From Dipteris shenzhenensis (Eukaryota; Polypodiophyta; Polypodiopsida; Gleicheniales), in assembly GCA_047967505.1 (NCBI GenBank), contig CM106538.1: 64,000 nt of DNA, one strand, 5' to 3'. The stretch's first letter is position 1. Each line of letters opens with the position of its first letter. The translations under genes and the position numbers were made by a program. The notes beneath the pieces were generated by a model. The model was not told the origin of the DNA, did not search any database, and was given only the letters and a program-made list of their open reading frames with translations. This document shows, one piece after another, positions 53,590 through 63,360 of this stretch.

Positions 53590-55330
53590 TGAGCCATGGA
53601 GGTCGTCCATCAATCTGCCAAAAAGGTGGGCTTCTACACGATGGTCTTTGGCTGCCAAGGCTTTTCATCCTTTGAAAGGCCATTCCATCTTGATGAGGTA
53701 CTCCATGCAATAATTGTTACAAGGATCTTTTTCCTAAAGCCCATGATACACCTAGGGATGTATAGCATGTGTCCCTCCTCATCCAAAGGTGGCAGCTCAC
53801 AAAAGGCTTAAACGTGTTGACCCATGTAGTTTCAATAAGGACACATGGACTACTACCTCATGATTCCTAGAGGTAGTGGCAGCTCCTATTCCCAAACCTT
53901 GCAATGGCATTGTAGGAGCTATAATACCAGCAGGCTAGCTTAGTGTTGGTATTAACCTTCAATAATGCATCTCTACTTTTGTGGAGCCTTGATTGCACCA
54001 AAAATCATGTTCTTTGAATAAAGAATACATCCATATTCATATGTATCCTTCTTATAGTTGTCTTGGGCTTCATTTTGGCCAATTGCAAAAGAGTTTCCAT
54101 CTTCTCTAAATTGTCTTTTATTGCTGATGTTTACAGCAATGATCCAGCTTTGCATCCATGGAATGTCTCCAACAGGCTCCTCGCAATGGTTAAATTCTTG
54201 GTGATTCTACAAGTCCAAGCCATTTATTTTGAGCATTGTGGCAGAAGAGACTTTGGATACCCATCTACCCATTTGTTCATCCTCTTAGTATGTACTCAAA
54301 ACTCTGTATAGTTCCTGCCATACCCTTTCCATTACCGACAATCCCTTGAGACAACCCTCGCTTTAGAACACGAGGATCATTGAATAATCAGGCAACCTAC
54401 GATGATGAATCTCATCTTGATAGGGATGAAATGGTCTTGTTCGGTAAGCTTTTGACGACCACCACATAAATGTCGTATCGCCCTCAAGTTGAAGACAGCT
54501 TGATAATTATTCTCTCTCTAGAATGGCAAAGGCTGCAATAGGCGAGTTGAAATATGTCTTGTAGGCATCACAACAATTTGATACAAATTTCACCACATCT
54601 TACGAAAGAACATCCCATATATTACTCTAACTCATTGGTTAGATGTCTTCCATACACCGATATGCCATGCCACTAGAGAGGCATGCACTCCCTCACACCC
54701 ATAATTTATATTGTGCATTTCGAACCAATCAAAGTATTTCCCTAGATACACTAGTCCATTATGCAACTTGAAGTCAAGGTGAATTTCTCAAAATATGGCT
54801 GTTGTACTCCTATATGCCATGTATTTAATTAGACAGTCCAAATAGCATTATATTGAACTCATACGAGCTCTTTCTGTGCATTAGGCTGTCTTATGCTATC
54901 ATTCTCTTCCACTTAAATTTAATAGTAGCTCAACCTCAGATCTAATTTTGTACAGTATTCAGCACCCATGAGTTCATTGAACAAGTCATCGATGCTCGGA
55001 ATTGGAATTATTTTTCGACATTGCCCTTGTTGAGATTTCTGTATTTAATGCACATGCGTACAAGCCACTTGTTGTGCTACTTCCTTTTCCACTTTAGAAA
55101 TATAATGCAGGGGAGGGAGGGATGGACTGGCTGGGGGGGGCGGGGGAAAGGCAGGAGTGGAGGCATATCCAACGTTGAGGGCGGAGGGGCTAGAGGGTCT
55201 GATCACCTAGGTCACAGACATCCCATAGTGCCAAGAGTGCCAAACTGAATCTTTGATGTGTCATCTCTAGGATATAACTTCAAGAACTCCAATTTAGTAA
55301 GCCCCTCTTGTAGCTCATGCGGGGATGTGG
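53590..55330 (-). pseudogene. strongly decayed gypsy RT-region remnant
   Basis: Near 55100-54960 the minus strand reads W.VRMCIKYRNLNKGNVEK and then, frame-shifted, a DLFNELMG-like stretch. These are the first RT blocks of gypsy elements. Near 54880-54830 a weak YNAIW reading may be the MPFGL block. The rest to 53590 has only short charged readings and its assignment is a guess. A G-rich run lies at 55110-55165. Confidence 0.4.
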
Positions 55331-55869
55331 TTTCACCTTTGAACTTCTGCAGAATAATCTCGTCTTTTGAGTCTTTTATATTTTGAAGTCTTGAGTGTAA
55401 GCCATAGTTTGAACATACTGACCAAAGTTTACAGCCCTTCTTACCTCAAGGCAAGATCAATACATTTCTGCTCTTGCAAGTACAAAGTCTCACCGTTTTT
55501 GAGCTACCTCTTTCATCAGAGATTGGACTGAGTCATTAGACTCCGCTCTTGCCACCCCTTCAGGTATATGTTCCTGCGATTCTCTTCCAAATACTTATGA
55601 CCCTTTGTCTACCCATTTTAGAGATTGAAGGCACCAAGGTCTTTGACAGAAATGAGGTACTTGGTTGCCCATAATAAACTTCTGAATATCAAAGTGACCT
55701 TCAGCAGCAAGCAATGTGACATTTGCCAATTTTCGATTTGGCTTATAGGCTGTTCGGACTCTTTTTGAACTTGAAGGTTCAAATTTATGACTATTAGTGG
55801 AGCTTTAAACTTGGTTCGATTCATACCAGAAGAAACATAAACTAGGGATATTGCTCAGTCGGAGGTAGC

Positions 55870-56335
55870 TGAGGATGAGGCCAGTACCATCGGTGAAGAT
55901 GAAGACAGGTCACTATGGGTGGTTCATAACTACACAGTGCAGGATGGTGAAGGGTATGTGATGTCAATTTCTTTTATCGGAGCCTTCAGCAATTTGCATT
56001 GGGGTGTTGTTTATACAAGTTCTCAGTTCCAGCGAGAATGGAGAGTGAAAACCTTCTGTATAGACACACGGGGAGTTCTTATTGTAGAAGCATTCGATGC
56101 CCGCTACAAGTTTGCCACAGAGATTGGTAATTCAGACTCCAATGAGTTTGGAACATTGACTAGTACTGATGATTGGAAGCCTCACCATGGTTACCTAGTT
56201 GCATTATGCCTGGAAGACCCAGTGGTGAACCGATTGAATCCTTTCAGGTGGAGATTGGTGATCAGAAGGACCAAAGAAGCACTTTGGTATACCTGCTGGA
56301 GATCAGGAGGTGTTGAATGGATCAGTTAATGGATG
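55870..56335 (+). CDS. unidentified open frame, possibly the 3' coding end of an LTR element
   Basis: The frame reads from an acidic stretch (AEDEASTIGEDEDRS) through WVVHNYTVQDGEGYVMSISF, GAFSNLHWGVVYTSSQFQRE, VKTFCIDTRGVLIVEAFDA and HHGYLVALCLEDP to a stop at 56329. Its composition looks like a beta-rich folded domain, but I recognise no family. Coding-like readings continue in other frames to about 56600, followed by the LTR-like repeat at 56735, so it may be an extra frame of an LTR element. Confidence 0.4.
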
Positions 56336-56734
56336 GTGTCCGTTCAAAGACGGGTTGAAATAGACCTGGGAAACTTTGGTGCTTTGCAGAATTCAGTGTG
56401 TTCCCAATTCATGAGGGGGACAGCTAGGCGGACCTGTTCTTAGTACCTAGATGGACTGAAGAAGCTAGCAAGTTCGGGATCGAGATCTCTAGTGCCAAAG
56501 ATGGTTGGTGTTGCATGGACGGAACGGTTGCTTCAAGGTGGCTTGCTTGTATGGAGCCGGACTTGATGTACCAAGAACTACGGAGTCAAGGACCAAATTC
56601 AGCATTCCTAGGTGCACACAATACACCCAATAGGAGAGTATAGTGAGCGCATTGAATGCAGCTTCATCTACTAACAACATCAGAGCATAACTTTAATAGA
56701 CGAGCTATACCTTTGAGAGCTGTTGAAGCCTATA

Positions 56735-56930
56735 TAAAGGCACGTGGCAGAAGAGGAAGAGCCTACTTTAGAGGGTGTACAAAATGGAGCCATCTTTTGG
56801 TACCCTTCCCTCACTGTTTGTTTGTTGAAGGTATTGATACAAGACTTGGCGTGGTTTGCACCACTATATCTATTCTAGTATGTCTATACAACTGTGTTCT
56901 CTTTCAGACCTGAAAATTAATATTTAGACT
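56735..56930 (+). repeat. dispersed LTR-like repeat with TATA box, partner of 37770-37965
   Basis: The TATA box CCTATATAAAGG at about 56730-56741 is followed by sequence shared with 37770-37965 (GGCAGAAGAG, AATGGAGCCA, TTGTTGAAGGT, TCTTTCAGACCT). It looks like the R/U5 part of an LTR. Confidence 0.6.
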
Positions 56931-57640
56931 AGCTGCCAAACCAAAATCAGAAAGGGTATCCATCAATAAGTGAAGCTCCACAGGACAATTCTTTGGCATG
57001 AAGTAAGAATCATCTGCATAAGCCTGTGCCGTGAGCCTGGAATCTGTAACCCCACAAGCTGTCCAGTATCAACCAGATGATCCATATAAAGAAGCAAAGG
57101 ATGAGAAGCAATAGCATAAAGCAAAGCACTGAGAGGGCATTTCTATCGGACTGACCATCCCAGAGTCCAGGACTCGGAAAATGATGCCCTATAAGGCATT
57201 GAGCAGTGGAATTAGAGTAAAGCCAATAAATGACATTAACTAGCTTTGGCCCAAAACCAAGTTTGGACATGGTTTGAGAGACATAATCCCACTGTATGGT
57301 ATCAAATGCCTTTGCCACATCTTGATCTTTATATTTAGCATATTCCATTGCAGTGAGAGTATTGGAGATATTATAATGTATATGCCTTCTTGGAACAAAA
57401 CCATATTGCCTGGCCATCATAAAGAATATCCTTTATACGGTGAACCAACATTTTGGTAATAAGTTTATATATAACAGGCATCAAAGTGATGGGTCTCCAG
57501 TCAGCCATATCCTCACAGAGAGGTTTTTTGGGCACAGGCTTGACCAGACCATGCTTCCAAGCAGAGGAAGATGTTGATGCTGCCAGGCTACATTAATGAG
57601 CTGCAAGATTGGACCCTTCAATTCAGCCCAGAAGGCACTA
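56931..57640 (-). pseudogene. L1-type RT fragment
   Basis: The minus strand reads ILQLINVAWQHQHLP, KPLCEDMADWRPITLMPVIYKLI in mixed frames, then QYGFVPRRHI.YNISNTLTAMEYAKYKDQDVAKAFDTIQWDYVSQTMSKLGFGPKLVNVIYWL. This is the RT start and first catalytic aspartate region of an L1 element; the FADD box is missing. It is cut at a CA repeat on its 5' side. Confidence 0.88.
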
Positions 57641-57683
57641 CACACACACACACGCACACACGCACACACACACACACACACAC
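57640..57683 (+). repeat. (CA)n microsatellite
   Basis: CACACA with occasional CG, about 44 bases, adjoining the L1 fragment. Confidence 0.95.
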
Positions 57684-58132
57684 ATCGGTGGCCTACGAGG
57701 CCCGTGGCTGGGGCGTTGGAGATCCCAGCAAAAGGACAAAAGGACCCCTTGTGGGATTGTGAGTTTCAGTAGGCTGAACGACCAGATCTGGCCAAATACA
57801 TGGGTAGGGGAAGCAGCCCCTCACCTGTTTCAGCATGCAAGTTTTGGAGAAATCCCAGTCTTCTATTGTTGATATTGTGCACACAGAGGTAGAGCTTAAA
57901 TATACTTGAATTTTTCTGCCTACATCTTGGCAAGGCAATTTCAATATCTAAAGAACCACCAGCTTTGACAGGCTATTTCTATCTCTTCAACCACTGACCC
58001 GTTTCTTATCCATCAATAGCTGTGTGAAATGAATAAGATAATCCCAAATTTAAGATCTTATTACAATTGTAACATTAAAGGAACGAAAGCTGAACCTTGG
58101 AAACACCATTATCATGGTTAGAGTATATTTAC
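57684..58132. other. intron sequence, no gene recognised
   Basis: Lies between the L1 fragment and host exon 4. No motif was seen. Confidence 0.4.
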
Positions 58133-58223
58133 CCGGATATTTTCATCCATTAGTTCTTTTAGATGGTCCTTTTTATCTTGTTGCCTTGCTAATTCCTCTT
58201 CGACAGAATGAGGTCCAGAAAAC
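58133..58223 (-). CDS. putative host-gene exon 4 (coiled-coil)
   Basis: The acceptor TTTAG precedes GTTTTCTGGACC at 58223 and the donor GTAAAT follows ATCCGG at 58133. Its first base completes the codon split at the end of exon 3. The exon encodes FSGPHSVEEELARQQDKKDH and 10 more residues, charged and helical, and ends in phase 0. Confidence 0.72.
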
Positions 58224-58323
58224 CTAAACATACAAGACGGCACATCTATCAAAGGTAAGTAAACATATAACCTCTTGCAATTCGAGTGCTGTCTTGCAAT
58301 GCAAGTGCCCTCTCCTTCACTAC

Positions 58324-58434
58324 CTTCTTAGATACTCGTTGTATCGATCGAATGTTTTTTCTTCCTCAACCAGCCGCTGATGGTTTGCCTCTCTTATTCT
58401 CAGTTGCTCTTCCATGGCTGCCTTCAATTCTGCT
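58324..58434 (-). CDS. putative host-gene exon 3 (coiled-coil)
   Basis: The acceptor CTAACAG precedes 58434 and the donor GTAGTG follows 58324. The exon is 111 bases and takes up the phase-2 end of exon 2. It encodes AELKAAMEEQLRIREANHQR and LVEEEKTFDRYNEYLRR, a clear charged alpha-helical coiled-coil style. No internal stop. Confidence 0.75.
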
Positions 58435-58933
58435 CTGTTAGCAACAACCATAAGCAATGTCAATGATACCCTAGGAAACAAAATATAATATAATTCCATA
58501 CTTCTGTCGGCTAGTTTGTTGAAGGCAAAAGCTATAAGGCATGGTTACAATCTACATAGGATCCTTAAAAATACAAGACAAAGTATTTGAAGGCAAACTT
58601 TTGAAGCCATTCTTCAAGTTGCAGTAGAGAAGAAAAGACTCGATCATAAAAAAGATAACATGTATAATATAGGACGTTCATTTCAGGAATCATAGAATTT
58701 CATCCTCAAGTATCTTTTGAAATTGCGAATTTCAGAAGTTCTATGCCAGCCCATGTAACAACGAGCACTCCAATTGTTCTAGAAACGAATAATTCCCAGA
58801 CCAGAAGCTTAATGAAGACTCAAGATCAGAGAGTTTTTCGTAGGAATTTCAAAAAATGACTCAGCTAAAGGCATTATTGAAGTCCACACGCCGTGTGTAG
58901 AAGAAGGAGACAATAACACTAGCAGAGCCTTAC

Positions 58934-59058
58934 TGCCGCCTTAAAGTCTCGTGTCTTTGAGGGGAAACAGATTGGCGCACTTCTGCCTCTTTCCAAGCGT
59001 AATGCTGTTTCTTCTTTTGGAGTGATCTCATCTCTTTGTCGAACTCTTTATCGATACT
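58934..59058 (-). CDS. putative host-gene exon 2 (coiled-coil)
   Basis: The acceptor TTTACAG precedes AGTATCGATAAAG at 59058 and the donor GTAAGG follows 58934. The exon is 125 bases, entering in phase 0 and ending in phase 2. It encodes SIDKEFDKEMRSLQKKKQHY and AWKEAEVRQSVSPQRHETLRR. It has helical, charged composition like exons 3, 4 and 6. Confidence 0.75.
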
Positions 59059-59299
59059 CTGTAAAGTAATAGTGCGCAGCAACATAAGGTAGTTATCCGA
59101 TAAACTTTTGTGCTTAAACTTATAACCCTCGAGAAACAACCGTATTGTGAAAACGGTGGATTCCTCGGTCGAAGACGTAAACAAAATCCCATGAAACTGG
59201 TTTGTAACTTTAGACAAGATATGTGTGAAAGAAGTAAAAACGTGGAGTCGGGAAATTCATTGACAAGCTTCCATAGAAGAGACCATTCCGACGTAGTAC

Positions 59300-59365
59300 C
59301 TCATCATTGGTAACCGTAGGGTCCTTGGGCCGTCTGTTAACGATGCTCTGTCTCACGTTAATCAT
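59300..59365 (-). CDS. putative host-gene exon 1 with start codon
   Basis: The ATG at 59365 opens MINVRQSIVNRRPKDPTVTN and two more residues. The donor is GTACTA after GAG at 59300, in phase 0, matching exon 2. Exons 1-4 together give about 131 residues with all three splice phases consistent, which is hard to obtain by chance. The encoded protein is a charged coiled-coil protein of unknown family. The sequence upstream (59366-59600) is G+C-rich, as expected for a 5' UTR or promoter. Confidence 0.68.
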
Positions 59366-59910
59366 ATCGTGTGTGGATCAAGGACTGGATGGAGAAGGGG
59401 ATGTCTAGTGATGGAATGCAAGCTAGCGACTCTCGGCATAGCAAGATTCAAGGAGGGCAAGGCCGAAGGCGGAAGCGAGCAGAAGGCGAGGGGACGCAGC
59501 AATTCGCCATAGCCGCTGAACTGCGCCTTTTGGCCCCCGCAAGAAACGGCTTTCCTGTCCCCGTGACATGAAATGACCGTTGTCCCTATAACTGCCAATC
59601 CTTAATCAACCTTCACACTAACAATAGCTATTATCGAATTGCCACATGTACCTCTTTTTAACCGGAAGCTAAGGCCACGGCATGTCGGTGGACCATCACT
59701 CCAGTGTTTCTAGAGCTTCACAACCATCCGCTCGCCCTGCATATGAAAATGAGCTGGCAGGTGAAGTCGCGCTGCTCGGGAGGGGCGAGGAACGCGTTGA
59801 CCCAAGAGAGTGTCCGATAGAATCCAACCAGTCTCACGACAGCATGATGTCTGACAATGCCATTTAATAATAAATGAGATGTCTGCTTGGTGAAAGGCTT
59901 GTAAGCGCCC
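59366..59910. other. presumed 5' flank of the host gene
   Basis: G+C-rich to about 59570 and then AT-rich. I see no TATA box at a convincing distance on the minus strand. Short open frames on both strands have no motif. Confidence 0.4.
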
Positions 59911-60430
59911 GCTCTTTGTGAACGTGGACCACCTCTCTAATGGACGTGCCCCTTTTCATTGTGCAAACATCAAGTGCCAGACTTCACACATCCCCGGTGA
60001 TGGTGGCAGATGCGTGTGAAACCGGCCTAAGAAGTGAATTTCCATGTCCACCTTGCAATAGCAACTCACATGGCAAGGGCTTTCACCCCCTTGAGTGCAA
60101 TTCCCCATGGGGATGTTCTTGGTATGTATAAGGCTATGCCCATCCCTTATGTGTGTGTGTGTGCGCGCTCTTTGTACATGTGAACATGGACCACCTCTCC
60201 AATGGGACATGCCCCTTTTCATTGTGCGGACATCAAGTGCCAGACTTCACACGTTCTCGGGACGGTGGCGAATGCGTGTGAATACGGCCTAAGAAGTGAA
60301 TTTCCATGTCCATCTTGCAATAGCAACTCACATGGCAAGGGCTTTCGCCCCCCTGAGTGCAATTCCCCATGGGGATGTTCTTGGTATGTTTAAGGCTATG
60401 CCCACCCCTTATGTGTGTGTGCGCGCAAGC
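59911..60430 (+). repeat. tandem duplication, unit about 256 bp
   Basis: Units beginning at 59911 and 60167 share most of their sequence, including ATCAAGTGCCAGACTTCACAC, AAGAAGTGAATTTCCATGTCC and CCCATGGGGATGTTCTTGG. Each ends in a TG/GC-rich alternating stretch. Differences are scattered, so the duplication is not recent. Confidence 0.93.
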
Positions 60431-60470
60431 GCACGCGCACACACACACGCACGCACGCATGCACACATTC
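60410..60470 (+). repeat. alternating purine-pyrimidine hairpin tract
   Basis: TGTGTGTGTGCGCGC, a 4-base loop AAGC and then GCACGCGCACACACACA form an imperfect palindrome of alternating purines and pyrimidines, followed by (CGCA)n. This is sequence with Z-DNA and cruciform potential. Confidence 0.85.
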
Positions 60471-61578
60471 ACTCACTCTTATAGGCTGACATATATTAGC
60501 ACATATACACACGCACCTATACATAATTGCCTCAACCATGATCGCATATGAGTGAATAATTGTTTTGTCTGATATTTTCCTCTGGGCCTTGTCACAACCT
60601 TTTGATATAGGATTTACATTTCATTACAATGCACACTCACAATACTGAGGCCGATTGGATAGGTGGTACTTGATTCGTGTAGATTTAATTAAGATTTCAG
60701 CTGTGACATGTGGGTGCATTACTTGCTTGTGCTTTGAGATCATTCACCGCTTTGGATGGGTCTCTATTTTGGTATGCACACTCTTGCTCTTAGGCTGCCC
60801 ATTCAAAGATTTCTCATTGTTAATAAAAGTTATCTAGAACATTGACACTTTACAGAAATGGTGAAGCAAGCACTTCGGCCTTTTTCATGCAAGCCAGTGA
60901 AGATGATATGGATGTAACTTGGCACTCTTTTGCTATCACAAGGATGTAGTATGTCCCCAAGCAGTATGCCCACCAATACTTAGGGCAATCAAAGAAAAAA
61001 TGTCGCAATTCCGAAATAAAAAATGCAAGAATACTTAGAATTGTGTCAGCTATGGCCATTACAAAATGCTTGAGATGCTTGATTTACTTGCAGCTAGGAC
61101 CTACATAAGACAAAATGACAGGTTCAAGCTTCTTAAATGGCAAACACAGGAAAACCATTGTGGTAGAGATGAGAGAACTCATCCTCCAAGTTAAGCATAT
61201 ATTAGGGTGGGAGAAAATGGGCTTTGAGGTTGGCCACAAACATTGCCCAAATGAAATTCGTCTTAAACATTGTTGGGTCACTATGCTTACTAGTCCAATG
61301 TTGCCACCAAGTCACCGCCTCACTCGTAAGATTAGGGGCTGCAAGGTGGACTTTATCTTGCTCATCTTGAATCCGCGCTAACGTAAAATGAGATGAATAA
61401 ATTGGAAAATTGCTGGATGGTCACACTTACCATCATACTTAACAAAATTTAGAGTGGATCGAGTGAGTGGTGTTAGCTTTGTCAATGGGGAAGCTGTGGC
61501 GGTGACGGCTAAGACATGATTACCATAGTCATACTTAACATCTACAAAGGGACTGCAACATAAACTAATTCTCTCATA
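60471..61578. other. no gene recognised
   Basis: Open frames at 60850-61059 (-) and 61115-61381 (+) have no motif I recognise. The region may be decayed retroelement. Confidence 0.4.
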
Positions 61579-61845
61579 TTGTCCCTAGACAATGCTTTCA
61601 AGAACATACCTCCTAACACATTCGTATATATTCTAGGAGACTTTAACATTGACTCAAATACTTGTAGCCCTTCATTTGCAAAACTCAAAGAATTCATGAC
61701 TTCCAAACAGATGCACTTAATAAGTAAAGGCCCAACTACTACTTATGGCTCATCTCTTGATCACATTTGGATAACCAATGAGACCATGAACTCTAACTTC
61801 ATCTATTGGTCTAATCACTCTCTCCTCTACTCTACAATACTATAA
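61579..61845 (+). pseudogene. LINE-type endonuclease fragment
   Basis: The reading TFVYILGDFNIDSN, SKGPTTTYGSSLDHIWITNE and YWSNHSLLYSTIL has the order of the endonuclease/exonuclease/phosphatase fold of non-LTR elements (GDFN, the SxLDxIW strand, S.H near the end). The final histidine motif is SNHSL in place of SDHxP. Only this piece is recognisable. Confidence 0.65.
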
Positions 61846-61929
61846 GCCATTCCACCATATATCTCATGGGCAGGCCCAATGAATACTACTCATCTTGTTT
61901 ACAAGAAGTACTTCCTTTTATCTGCCAGA

Positions 61930-62212
61930 ATGCCATTCAGCATTTACGACGAGCCCAGGCTAGGCAGAAGAAACATTATGATCAAAGGCACCGCTAAACT
62001 ATGTTTAACATAGGCGACTTGGTGATGATCCACTATCCAATTTGGAAGAAGGGATTGGTCGAGAAATTCTTGGCAAATTGGGTGGGTCCTTATCAAATAT
62101 TGAAGCTAGTCGGACGGACCGCTTATGCAATAGAACGTTGTTCTACTCAGACCAGAACCACTTCCCAAAACTCGTGCATAAAATATTTTCATGTACGAAC
62201 AGTTGAATCAGT
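61930..62212 (+). pseudogene. gypsy integrase C-terminal part
   Basis: After a RAQARQKKHYDQRHR reading and a stop, the frame from 62001 gives FNIGDLVMIHYPIWKKGLVEKF, NWVGPYQILKLVGRTAYAIE and IKYFHVRTV. This is the GPY/F module at the end of gypsy integrases. Confidence 0.88.
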
Positions 62213-62227
62213 TGAGGGGGGGATAGA
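62213..62227 (+). promoter_or_regulatory. polypurine tract
   Basis: TTGAGGGGGGGATAGA precedes TGTAACGG, an LTR start, immediately downstream of the integrase tail. Confidence 0.8.
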
Positions 62228-62470
62228 TGTAACGGTGCCAGGCCTCGTTGTAACACTTCTTAAAGATGTGAACACGCATTGGCCCAACAGCGTTTGGCTG
62301 GCCGCTCTTGGATCTATGTGTCTCTCTCGTTCCTTACTCAAGTAGTCGTCACGGTATATAGCATAAAAGTTTTTATTAAAAATAATGTTTTCTTCATACA
62401 TATTAAATATGTTCTTTTAATATATATTGATGAAAATTTCTCTCGTGAAATTAAAGACTGTGAGTGCAGA
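62228..62470 (+). repeat. 3' LTR of the gypsy fragment (right end uncertain)
   Basis: Starts TGTAACGGTGCCAGG; TATA-like GGTATATAGCATAAAAG lies at about 62353-62369. The end was set before the first bases of the following gene and is approximate. Confidence 0.55.
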
Positions 62471-62479
62471 GTTTGAGCA

Positions 62480-62890
62480 GTGCGGGCTGTGGCGGGTCGC
62501 TTATTGCGCAAGTTCTGTTGTCGTAGCACAACAGTTGCCCATCATAGCTTGCTTTCTCTGACCCGAAGCCTACTAGTCACGGGGCAGAATCAGAATCATC
62601 AGGAGCAGCAGCAGCGGCGGCGGCGGCATGGGGAGGTTTTTCTTCCGCCCCCAAACTGGTCTACGGACCAGCTTGCAGCCTGGCAAATTCTAAAGAAACT
62701 AGCACAACGATTTTACCCTTCAGATCCGCCCGGGCAGCAGGATTTCCTCACTGCACAGGAATACACAGCGCCCAAACTCGTTTTCACCGGAAGAGAAAAG
62801 GAAATGAGGAGGATCGAGGACGCAGCGTTGGCCTCTCTCTTCTTCTACGAGGACCATCCCTGCTTCATTGCCTTGCAAGGTGGTGTCGGC
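62480..62890 (+). pseudogene. 5' end of a STAND-type P-loop NTPase gene, truncated
   Basis: The ATG opens an arginine-rich, acid-free N-terminus (MRAVAGRLLRKFCCRSTTVA) that looks like a mitochondrial or plastid presequence. A Q/R-rich linker from a CAG/CGG repeat follows (residues 37-50), then a region of unknown fold. FTGREKEMRRIEDA at 102-115 is the xGRExEhxxL entry motif of STAND NTPases. FIALQGGVG at 129-137 is the start of a Walker A loop. After residue 137 the sequence switches to the LTR unit, so the GKS/T part and everything downstream are gone. Composition differs from the neighbouring repeats. It could be a gene cut by rearrangement or a captured fragment. Confidence 0.65.
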
Positions 62891-63360
62891 CCAAGCATGT
62901 CGATTTTTGGCCGTACCATAGTCAGTGCAGACAGCAGGGGTCGGTCCCCCATGCTACCCTAGGGCTATATAAACCCCCCTCCAGTGGCTCATTCTCTCAT
63001 CATTCACAGGCAGCGCATACACACAGAGAGCAAAGAGATCTCAGTTCTGGTTTATCCCAACCCTTGCTGAATGTTAGGGCTATATAAACCCCCCTCCAGT
63101 GGCTCGTTCTCTCATCATTCACAGGCAGCGCATACACACAGAGAGCAGAGAGATCTCAGTTCTGGTTTATCCCAACCCTTGCTGGATGTTTTGTTGAGCA
63201 TATATTTTGAGTTCTCTTCTATCTCTGATGTACTCTATGTGTTGTGTATTCTATGAGAGGATAGCATCATTGTGAGACTCTATCATTGTGAGAGAGTCTG
63301 TTGGAGCTGCCGGAGATCTAGAGAATTGAGTGATTCTTTCCCCCTTTTCCAACACTCGAT
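62888..63360 (+). repeat. LTR-like repeat, copy 2, 5'-truncated with duplicated TATA segment
   Basis: Homologous to 25828-26210. It begins inside the LTR of copy 1, not at its end. A 115-bp unit with the TATA box (GGGCTATATAAACC) is present twice in tandem, at 62961-63075 and 63076-63190, and only once in copy 1. Confidence 0.85.

Noticed and set aside
60850-61381. Genes in the open frames upstream of the endonuclease fragment
   Set aside because: No motif, no splice-consistent extension and no recognisable homology on either strand.
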